Origin: Cocos nucifera
Taxonomy: Eukaryota > Streptophyta > Magnoliopsida > Arecales > Arecaceae
Assembly: GCA_006176705.1 (NCBI GenBank)
Contig: QRFJ01005784.1
Location: forward strand, 62,001-126,000
Direction: 5' to 3'
Length of the DNA stretch: 64,000 nucleotides
Shown here piece by piece: positions 39,401-51,400 of the stretch. The notes under the pieces were generated by a model. That model saw nothing but the letters and a program-made list of their open reading frames with translations, was not told the origin of the DNA and did no database searches. Position 1 is the first letter of the stretch. Every line of letters starts with the position of its first letter. The translations under genes were made by a program, and so were the position numbers.

Positions 39401-42400
39401 GCCATTCAGAATGTGGCCTCTACAAATGTAGTTGTCATTTTCCCAATTCTGCCTTGCACGAGCATCAGCACCGGTCTCATCCTTCTTTGATTCAGGCTTC
39501 AGAGTGTTGAAGATATAGACGACATTTAGCATGGTGAGAAGGAAGTGCATCTTCTTCTGCCAGCGAATGAAATTGCCTCCATCGAAGCGCTCCAGTTTGA
39601 TGAAATCAGCAGCCATCTCCTTAAGGGATGCCATTGCCATCATGAATGATAAAGCCTTAAGAATATTAAAAAGATAACTAGTTATTGACGAAAGCAATAT
39701 TGATCAATATGGAAATGGCTTCAAGGCGTGCTGCAATGCCACTGTCCTTAAGGCTTTATTCGCCCCCACCAGTAGTACAACAGGGTTGTATGCGAGAGCC
39801 TTGAGGATACAATGAAGCCCACGTTCATCGGTACTTTGCACATAGCAACAACAAACCACTAAAACATCTCGATATGCAGAATTGTTTAACTCTAGTGATG
39901 CCTTTTGCAGCAAACACCACTAGAGACAATCCTTATTATTCGGAGAACAGTAAAGAGAATGGTATTGTTGTTTCCCGATCATTAGGATTAAATATTTATA
40001 GAAAATGGATAGGCACTTAACTACCAAATAGTTGCAATCATTTACAACTTCCAAATAGTTGCATCTGTCCATAATATTTAGTTTGAATTTCAAATTTCAA
40101 ACAAAATTTCTAAAAATGCAACTGATAAAATATATTCTTCAGTCCAGCATGTCATGGTGCCCAAGTGCCATCTTTTGACCATTAAATATTTAAGGTCGCA
40201 TAGGTAGCTTACGTATTAGGCTAGCCTATCTAGTATCCATCCAATCTAGATTTCAACATGGAGAATTCTTTATATACTAGTAAGGCTAATTCTCCAAATC
40301 CAATATGGGACTAATCTTTTATGGATAACTTTTATCTCACTTTGGTTCCCACAAAATTTGATCCCACAAGATTCTCTCTATATATATTTAAATTTTGAAA
40401 ATAAAAATTCAACAATATTTATGTCCATATTTTTGACTACTACTAGCGGAGGGTATCAGAAATATCCTTATCACAAAAGTAACAAAGATAATGGTAGCCA
40501 TGGTTCGCCAAACCGAACGATTTGGGATGTTTCGAGCCGTACCGGCCGCAAACTGAGATGGTTCGGCCATCCGAATCAGAGCACCAAATGAGGGAAGGAA
40601 AAGAGAGGGAAAGAGACAGAGAGGGAGAAAGAGAGAGAGAGAGAAAGAGGAGGGAAAGGAAAGAGGAGACGACGTTGCCAAAGGGCCGAAGGTGGCTAGT
40701 CGAGGCTGCCGAAGGGCCACGAAGGCCTCCAAAGCTCCATGTCACCTGATAAAGCATTTAATGAGAAAGAGAAAGAGGGAGATGGAGAGTATCGGAGAGA
40801 GGCGCAGCTAGTAGAGAGCGCATCGAGTGGCTGCCATGGCCATTAGGTGGCGGCAAAGGCACAGGCAGAGCCATGGCCACAGAACAAGGGCAACTACCCT
40901 TGTTCATCGTGTTTTTTTTTTTTAAATGATGATGAATAGTGAAACTGACAAACCTATCATGTGGTCTAGATTTTTTAAAAAAAACCCATGAAACAAGGTG
41001 ATCATCTCTATTTCATGCCCGTAGAGCCGCGGCCGCGATTTCACGGTCCAGCAGCCACGGCAGCCAATCGGAGGCCCTCCAGCGACCTCTCCACCAAGTT
41101 TCCCTCCCTCCTCTCTCTCTCTCTTGGCCACGATTTGGCGGAGAAAGCGAAGGCCTTAGTGGATCTCCAAACATGCCAGCGGCCTGCCTGTGGCCACTGC
41201 CAACATCTCCTCCAACCACCCTCTCCCTTCCCTTCTCCCCTCCCTCTCTTTTCCTCCTCCCTGATTCCCTTCTTCGCTTCTATATCAGTTCATGCCAGTT
41301 CGATCTGATACAAACCCCTACCAATTTGTATTGTCGGCCGGCCAACATGGGTCCCAGTACCGGTTTTGCAAACCTTGATGGCAGTTGGATAGATATAATA
41401 ATATTCCATTCATGAGTTTGGCATCTCTTTTATGTCACAAATTTAATCCTACTAAACAAATTATTTAATTATTGTGGCAATTACTTATGTTGGAACATCA
41501 TATCTATTTGTTCTGCTTTGAGTAACAAGTTTACCATAAGAAATTCACTTTAAATACAAAACCAAAAAGAATGAAGAAACAACAAGACATGATTCAAGAT
41601 GCTGATCAAATGTGGTGGTATAGGATGCAATATACCAACATAGAGAGGGTACCCAGTTCCTATACAAACTGGGCTGACCCAGTTCATATTGCTTGGTATA
41701 TACCAGTACCAAGTTATTTCTGACCAAAATGTGACCAATTCCATCTGCTTCCAGTTGGTTCCAAGGGCTCTGAACACATTTTTTTTCTTCATACGTTTTG
41801 TTTTAAAAGAGAGAGAGTAGGAAAGGGCAAGGGGAAAGCAAGGTCTGTTGTATCAATGCATACTATCCCATATATGACTATATCATACAATACCAATAAG
41901 GTACCAGTATGATAACAAGGTTCAATCAATATTTGAGACAAACCAGTCAATACCTATCTGTATCGTGCAAAACCGCACGTACTACCCAATTTCGAGTGGT
42001 ACCATCACTGGGAGCAAGAAAAACATAGTTGGAAGCCTCTCTCAATATGGTGTACCACACTGTACCAACCATACTGTATTAATTCAATATTTGGCACCGG
42101 TTTTGTAGACCATGGTAAAGGATTCCGCCACTTGAAGTGCAAACTTGCATGACAAAAGTCTAGAATTGCTTCTAAGAAGGTATATACTCTCCCTTTCATT
42201 TTTGGCCATAAGAATGGCCAAAATACATAAAAAGGGACAAATCATGCCAAATTCTTTTGGCATGATTTCTTGATGTATTGTAGGTCTATCATTAATCTAC
42301 ACATCCATGTACCTTTCCAGAAGCATTTTTCTTGAATTATGATAATTTCTGGAATGAAGAATAATTAACACTAAAAAATAGAAACAATTCTTGGGAAAAA

Positions 42401-45400
42401 ATAGCATGCTAGAGCTGTGTATGTGCACATATTACCCTTTTCTTTTGCACCAATTGCACTATTTTTGTGCATGTTTCGAGCACCTAAAGAGCAAAATTGG
42501 CACATTTTTAGAATTAACCATTCAAAACATCTTTTTTTGGGTTGGAGAAAATATATGTAGTACTCCTCAAGTGTAGGTACAATAACCCTTAATAAATTTC
42601 AATTTTCAGAATTTCTGTGACTCTTCAAAATTTATGATTAAGAGTTTTAACTAAAATTAATTAACAAAGTACTAAAAAAACTAAGAAACAGTTGATATCA
42701 TTTATAGATAATTAGAAACTATTTTCAGAGGTAGCTAGCATATACTTGAGACAGTTATGCAGAATTACAAATTATCATTATTATCAAGTAACTTGTAATA
42801 ATAAAATCGCTAATTAATTTAACAATATCTAAACGAGTTTAATTGCAATAAAAAACATGAAGCCATCTTCATGTTATGATTGATAAATGGTGTTCATTTT
42901 AAAACCACTGTTGTTTTCTTTAAATTGTTTCACGTCATACCACATCCAGCCTAATTATAGGAACTTTTTGATGTTCCAGGGCCACAATCTCTGAAAAGCC
43001 ATTAAAATTAAAAACCTGTAAAAACTTAAGAACCCATATAGAAGAAACCAAGAAATAAAAATATATCTAGTGTACCAACCAGCACTAGACGGGCAATCCA
43101 TCATCCTGTGCTGGTACAACACCTTCCGAATACATTGCAATAACCAAATATCATGGTTTATATATGCCACGCCTTATCAGACAAATAATAACCATTTCCA
43201 GAAATCAAGGAATCAAGATGTTATCAGGAATTGCTGCATATATTTCAAAAACTCTTAAGATATTTGTCAAGAAAATAACATCCACATTTGATTTCATATC
43301 AGAATGCAATACATAAGTTTTTTACTAACAAAAAATTGAAGAAATATATGGAAATTGACTGCAAAACCAGAAATATGATGATTAAGAGGCATTATTACAA
43401 ATAAAACTAAAAGCATATTAATACATAAATAACAAGCATTGCAGGAAATTTTAGAAAACAAGAAGATACCGTGAAATGGGGACGAAATAATGAGTGAGGT
43501 GCAATCAGCAGCAACCTGACATATGTTTCAACCATAGCAATGCTAGGAATGGCCTACAACAGTGTTAAAACATGTCAACAGCCAATAGTAAAAACATTTA
43601 GATTTGCCCAGAAACTTAAATATATACAAAACTACATCCTGAGAAATAATATTTGACTTGAACTAAAACAGAACATTAGCGCAGCAGAGAAGCTTCATGC
43701 ACACACTTTGCATTCTTCTAAGAATAAACTAAATAGATATATACACACATACAGGCAGACAAAAATATACAATCATATGACTTTACATATTCAATTGTAT
43801 GACTTTACACATATCTATGTCTACATCATGATTCATAGTAGCAGTTTCAGTATCCAAATCAGTCACATGATGGTACAGTTTTGGGACATGTCAATTCATG
43901 GTACCGGCACTTGTTACAAACCCCAGACCTAGTATCAATTCATACCAATGTGGTATGGTATAACTGGTAGGAACAGTACAATCTGGCACAGGGAAGTAAG
44001 GAACCATACATTATATATCCTTATGTATGTAAGCACGCATGTTTATGTACGTATTACGTATGTATATCAGTATAAAAATATATAAACACAGCTTTATCTG
44101 TATGCATAATCATGGCAGTATTTACTGGCATGAACCCTATATATTGCCTATGCTAACAATAATCTTTTGATATTTTTATTTGTAACTAATACTGATTCAG
44201 TACATACTGGCACATCATTAATTCAGAGCACGTTGTGCAATTATGCACCAGAAAATGGTATGCATGCAGTTCATAGACACAAGACAGCATGAAATACTTA
44301 CTTGATGCATGCCTCCATCTCAAGATACACATAAACAGGTATTTTAACTCAACGTTGCATGAAAAATCAAATTACTTCTGGGGTAAGTATAAAAGGGCAA
44401 GATATCATGACCAAAACTCTAATAAATCAAGCAACAAAATCATGTTCATTTTACCTGACCAAGAAATATCGCTTCTTCAAGTTGATAGGCAAGTTTCAAA
44501 CATAGGTTGGTTGACAAACCAGAAAGCAACGTCATAGACAGAGGGTAAGTTTCACGCAACATCATCATCCTATCATTGGACTGTACATTAGGTCCTTGTA
44601 ATATTTCTGTGTGTCCAGCTGAGGTAAACCAGTTCATCACTGCATCACTAGCCGGCTGGGCCATGGTAAATGAAAGAACCCAAAACATCCCCATTGATCT
44701 TTCATCCAAGTTCATAAAGTCCATTGTACGCTCTCCTGAAGCTAAAAATTAAAAAACAAATGCATTATATAGAATTAAACTTTTCTGCAAAAGTCCAGGA
44801 AACCTTGTTGAACAAACTAAAGATCAAAAACACTAGGCACTAGACTGGCAGTTGAAATGATTAGATCAAGAAATAAAGGCTGTATCAAAATTCAAAAGAA
44901 CCGGACATTATTTAGATTAAAAATGCAAGTATGTTGCTCTATTTAATAACAGATGCATGATGTACTATTGAATTAAGAGCAATGAAATTAATAAAATGGA
45001 ATATTAAAACATTAAGTCTTCAAATAGAATATCTAAGAAAGAGCTCTTGACCTTGCCGGATCAAGAACACCTTCACCCTATACAATACAGACGATAATTT
45101 TAGATCTCAACCATATTGTTGAGGGTAAATCCCGCTCCGCCGAAGTTCAGTCTAATGCTCAGCCAAGTGTAATTTGTAATCACAGAAGAGCTTCAATCGC
45201 CACTTCTCCTTTAGTCGAACTCCTCCCAGACTTTTCTTTCAACCAGACTTCTCCATCAGTCGGACTCCTTCCGGACTTCTCCTTCAGCCGAACTCCTTCT
45301 AGACTTCTCCTTTAGCCAAACTCCTCCCAGACTTCTCCTTCAGCCGGACTTCTCCATCAGTCAGACTCCTTCTAGACTTCTCCATCAGTCGAACTCCATC

Positions 45401-48400
45401 CAGATTCCTCCAGCGGATTACTTTCATATTTCAACTAGCATTCCTCCCGGATGATCCCCTCTAGTCGTATTTCCTTTAGGTGATTTCTTTCAGTCAAACC
45501 CCTTTTAATCTACAGCTCTCTATACGGCACGAATCATCTCACTCATAAACAACTTGGAGGAGTCTGAACTCCTCTAGAATTGATATATGTCAAAGCTCTT
45601 CACCAACCAACGCATGCTTCCTCCGAACTTCGACTATTAAATCCCAACGGGCACATCACAACAACGGACACTACTCCCCATAACAAACTCCACGTGGCCC
45701 TGAGCGGCCCACTACCCGATGGTTACGGCTGTCACTTTCAAGTTTGTTATAGGCTCCGTCTATAAACCTCCAGATACGTTTTCTCTAAGCTCTCTTCTCC
45801 TTCCCAATATTCTGCTGAATTCTTTCCTGAGCACTCCATTTCTATTGGCCAAAAGAGCTGACTTGATCGTCGGAGGGTCCTACCGGAGCCACCACCACCA
45901 ATTCCGGACGAGACTTTATTTTGCAAGTCACCGACGGAGGCCTCTTCTTTCTCAACTCCAGCTCGATCCGACGTCAACCAGATTCTGCACCAACAGGATT
46001 GGCGCTAAAGGAAGGGATCATTTGTAAATCCTTGTTCTTAAAGGAGTGCTCAGTCGACCCTGTGGATCTTCTTCTTCAAGGTTCATCTTTATCCTCTCCC
46101 TCAATTCCAAGAAGTGCCTCCAAAGAAGGTGACTACCCGGAGATCTACCGCCAAATCTGAGCCAGATCCATCTGTTCTTGCTTCATTGCTGGCACTTCAA
46201 CCTCCACCGACGGCCACGGTAGATCCGGAGCAGTTTAACCTGCCGATGCAACAGATTCAGGGCCTCACCGAAATGGTGCAGGCCATACAGCAACCCCCGA
46301 TGGCGGTTACGCCATCGGGGATGTTAGGAACCGATCCTAAGGAGGTGCACTTGGGCTAGCATACCCGTTGCCCCTGGGAGGAAAAATAGAGAGTAGAGGA
46401 TCCTTGTTCAGATCATGATTCTTTCCCGGAAGAGATCTTCCCCATCTACAGTCGAAAGCCTTCCAAGATCTACAATCGAGATGACGTCCTCGATCAAAAA
46501 CTGCGAGAGATGGACCAGTGGATTGAGGAACTCCGCCACGTCGCCCCAGCTCACCATGACGACGTCTGTACCGATCCTCCTTTCTCTCCCCGAATTATGC
46601 AAGAGACCGTTCCGCTAAACTTCAAGCTTCCCCAATTTGAAAGCTACGATGGAACCTTTGATCCAGTCAATCACCTGAAGACCTTCTGGACCATGATGTT
46701 GCTCTATGGCGCACCAGACGCTATCTTATATCAAGTTTTTCCGTCTACCTTGAAGGGAGCAGCAAGAAACTGGTACTCGACGTTGAAGCCGGATACGATC
46801 TTCTCCTTTGACCAAATAAGTCATCAGTTTGCGGCTCACTTCATCAGCAGCCGACATCCACGCCGAGATTCGGATTCTCTGATGAATATCAAGCAGAAAA
46901 AGAAAGAATCTATCTGGGCTTATGTCACCCGATTTAATGCTGCTACATTGGAGGTCCGGAACCTGGACCAGTCTGTTGTAATGGCCGCACTCAAGGACGG
47001 CCTTCAAAAAAATGATTTGCTGTTCTTCTTGGAGAGGAAGTATCCCAGGGACTTTGCCGATCTGTTAGCTCGGGCTGAAAGATATGCCTGAGCAGAAGAA
47101 GCCTTCAAATTAAAAGATGAGGAAGCCATAGGAGAGCGACAGACGGGCGAGTCTAATAAACTCGCAGCTGATGGAGGGCCGAATGAAGTTCAGCCGCGCT
47201 CACAGACTCCCCCCGAGCGCAAGCGAGCACGAACTCCTCGAGCTCGTCGTCAAAGAAGTCCCGACGGAAGGGCACAAAAAAATTCTCCCCCCAGAAAGTT
47301 TCACAACTATGCCCCCCTCAATGCTCTAAAAACGCAAGTGTTGATGAAGATCAAGGAGCAACTGCCGAGACCTGAAAGGATGCGCACTCACCCCAGCAAG
47401 CGCAATCCTAGTAAATACTGCCGAGACCATCGTGACCACGACCACGATACTGAAGAATATATTCAGCTCTAAGACTAGATCGAGGAGCTCATCAAGAGAG
47501 GCGGGCTGGGTCGATTCCTCAGACGCGGCCTGAAGTAAGAGAAGATCGATCGAGGGCATTGCCACAGCCAGAACCACCAAGAAGGGAAGAACAACAAGAA
47601 GATCGACTACCTCTCGGCATAATCAACACTATCTCTAGGGGACTTCGACGAGAAGAGGCCAGCGAATCTGAGGAATCAGTGAATCTGAGGAATCTGAGGC
47701 AATATCCAAGATAATCTAGAGCACAGGTGGATTTCCTAATAGTAAAGGCTCCCTCTGCTTACAATACAATTTTCGGCCGATCTGGTCTAAATGCACTTCG
47801 GACGGTGGTGTCAACTTATTATTTGAAGATGAAGTTTCCGACAAATTACGAGATCGGAGAGGTCAGGAGAGATCAAGCTCTGGCAAGGCACTGCTACTCA
47901 ATTCCCTGGAAAAGAAAGAACAGTCCGACCCTTGTCCTATTGACGGGTTGGATGTTCGGGACAACCTCACGGGAGAAAAGGAAGAACGGATGGAAGATCT
48001 TATCTCAGCCCTTCTGAATAATGGGAATGTGGAGCACACGGTACAGATTGGTTCCAATCTAATTGATGGGATACAAAAGCAACTCATCGAATTCCTTCGA
48101 AGAAATGCAGATGCTTTTGCCTGGGTCCCGCAAACATGCCGGGAATCGATGCGAAAGTCATGGAGCATCGTTTGGCTGTTGATCCAAAACATCGACCAAT
48201 AAAAGAAAAGATGCGGAGCCATGCCCCAAAGAGACAGAAGGCAATTGCAGAAGTTGACAAGCTCCTTAAGACTGGATTCATCCAAGAAATCAACTATCCG
48301 AACTGGGTCTCCAACGTCATACTCGTCAAAAAGGCAAATAGCAAATGAAGAATGTGCATAGATTTCAAAAAACTGAACAAAGCCTGCCTAAAAGGCAGCT

Positions 48401-51400
48401 ACCCTCTATCCAGAATTGATCAGCTAGTGGATGCAACTTCGGGCCATGAGCTTCTCACTTTCATGGGTGCCTTCTCCGGCTATAATCAAATTCAGATAGC
48501 ACCAAAGGATAAGAAGAAAACTGCTTTTATTACTAACCGTGGTCTTTACTGTTACAGAGTTATGCCTTTTGGACTCAAAAATGCAGGAGCAACATACCAG
48601 CGCCTAGTCAATAAGATCTTCAGAAGCAAATCGGCCGCAACATGGAAGTGTATGTAGATGACATGCTTGTCAAGAGCCGAACTTCAATAAATCATATTGT
48701 TGACCTTGAGGAAACCTTTGATGCCCTTCAAAAATACAAGATGAAGTTGAGCCCAACCAAATGCACCTTCGGTGCAACTTCAAGAAAATTCTTAGGGTTC
48801 ATGGTGTCAAGGCACGGGGTTGAAGCAAATCCGGAGAAGATTCGATCCATTCAAGAGATGACGACTCCTAAATCAATCAAAGAAGTTCAGCACCTGACTG
48901 GAAAGATGGCGGCCCTGAACCACTTCGTCTCAAGGTCGACCGAGCGATGCATACCCTTTTCTCAAGTTCTCAAGCAACTAAAGAACTTCTACTGGACCAC
49001 CGAATGCCAACAAGCCTTTAAAGAGCTCAAGGACTACCTTTGTTCACCTCCCCTGTTAGCCAAGCCCGAATCTGGAGAACTGTTTCTATACCTAACGATC
49101 TTTCCAGCAGCTCTGGCAGCAGTCTTAGTTGAAGAAGCGAAAGTACAGCGGCCGATCTACTACATAAGTCGGATCCTAAGATATGCCGAGACCAGGTATA
49201 CCAAGTTAGAAAAACTAACTTATGCTCTATTGATTGCAGCCCGGAGACTCCGATCTTATTTCCAGGGGCACACCATAACCCTCCTCACTGATCAACCAAT
49301 CAAGGCAGTTCTCCATCGAATAGATGCCTCTAAAAGAATAGCAAAATGGGCAATTGAGCTCACTGAATTCAACATTAACTATCAACCTCGGTCGTCAGTC
49401 AAAGCCTAAATATTGGCAGATTTTGTAGTGGAATGCACCATTCCGGATGAAGCCGAACTTGAACAGAATGAAACCAGTATTTCATGGTTGCAGCCGAGCT
49501 CCTCCGAAGAAAGAGCCGATCTTTCCAAAGATTTCTGGGGCCTATATGTGGACAACTCATCCAACGCTTCTGGTGCAGGCGCAGGGCTGATCTTAGTTAA
49601 CCCAGAGGGGATCATCGCCGAATATATGCTGCACTTTGAATTCCCTGCAACTAATAATGGGGCCGAATATAAAGCGTTGATCGCTGGGTTAAAGATAGCT
49701 AAAGAGTTAGAAGCAGATTGGCTCCAAGTCTACAGTGATTCCCAACTAGTGGTCGAACAGGTTAGCGGTAGTTATGAAGCACAGAAGGAAAGCATGATGA
49801 AATATCTTGAGAAAGTAAAAAACTTGATTCCGGCCTTCAACAGTTTTAACATCCAACAGATTCCAAGGGCAGAAAATACCAGAGCCGACCTTCTCTCTAA
49901 ACTGGCCACTTTAGGCCCGACCGAACTGCCTAAGGAAGTATTCTTTGAAGTTCTGAAATGCCCAAGTTCGGAGGAACCGTAATCTGTAATGCAGATCGAC
50001 CATGACCCGTGTTGGATTGATCCACTGGTCACCTATCTTAAAGATGGAATTCTTCCTTATAATCCGAAAGAAGCTCGAAAACTCAAAAACCAAGCCTTCC
50101 GGTATGTTCTGTATGAAGGCAAGCTGTATAAAAGATCGTATTCTTTACCGCTCTTGAGATGTCTCCGACCTTCAGAAGCTGATTTTGCATTGTGGGAAGT
50201 ACACGAGAAAATCTGCGGAAGTCATGTAGGGGCCAGATCTTTATCACAAAAACTGCTTCGGTAGGGTTACTATTGGCCAACCTTGTACCATGATTCTGTG
50301 AAATATGTCAAAAAATATGACCGCTGCTAAAGAAATGCAAACATCCAAAGACAGCCAGCCTCCAAACTTACACCCCTGAGCGCCCCATGGTCATTTGCAC
50401 AATGGGAAATGGATAAACTCGAACCTTTTCCAATGGCATTCGGACAACGGAAGTTCCTCTTAGTGGCAATAGACTATTTCACAAAGTGGGTTGAAGTGGA
50501 ACCTCTGGCAAAAATAACTAAAGCGAAAGTGCAGGACTTCGTCTGGAAGTCGATTGTTTGCAGATTCGGCCTACCTTGGACCATCATAATAGATAATGGA
50601 CGATAATTTGTCGGAGCGAGATTTGCCGAATTCTGTGAAGAACTGAATATCTCCCACCATTTTATATCAGTGGCTCACCCACGCACAAACGGAGAGGCCG
50701 AGTAACTAACAGAACCCTGCTGCAAGGTATCAAAGCAAGGCTTGAGAGGGCAAAAAAAACTTGGATAGATGAACTCTATCATGTGCTCTGGGCTTACCGA
50801 ACTACCCAAAGATTGTCAACAGGAGAAACTCTATTCGCTTTGGCCTTCAAAACTGAAGCTGTCATCCCGATAGAACTTAAACTCTCATCAGCACGAGTCG
50901 TGGTATTCAATGAACAGCGCAATTCATAGGACCTAAAGGCTAACCTCGACTTGGTGGAAGAAAAACAAAAAAAAGCTCAAGTTCGGACAGCAATCTACAA
51001 GCAAAAAATAGCTCGCTACAACAACTCAAAAGTCAAAGGCAGAATATTCAAAGTGGGGGACTTGGTACTTCGACGAGCAACTATTTCACATCCTCAAAAT
51101 CAAGAAAAACTTGCTCCAAATTGGGAAGGCCCGTATGAAATAGAGGTCGTCCGGTCTGGAACTTATCACCTGAAGAAGATTGGAGGAACAACACTTCCAC
51201 GATCTTGGAATTCAGAAAATTTGAGAATGTACTACTAGTAATTTTTCTTCAATAAAACTCCATTTCAACATTATTATTTCTACTATGTGATGACAGAAAA
51301 GAAGCAATCAAAAAGTGGCCATATTAGGAACAGGAGGAGAACCTCGTCCTAACATGAGCAAGTCGAAGACCTCCGGTTATTTAAGATGGGAGGAGGGGAG

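Larger units (their letters stand above)
27256..40414 (-). mobile_element. Ty1/copia LTR retrotransposon, interrupted by a nested element
   Basis: Direct repeats at 27256-28014 and 39664-40414 are the LTRs, flanked by the 5-bp target duplication ATATT (27251-27255 and 40415-40419). The minus strand reads gag, protease, integrase, RT and RNase H in copia order between them. A purine tract (28015-28024 on this strand's complement) adjoins the 3' LTR. A second element sits at 28041-35253. Without it the copia unit is about 5.9 kb. Stops, frameshifts, a changed protease motif and the absence of an obvious primer site show it is dead. It lies in sense orientation in a MED23 intron. Confidence 0.93.
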
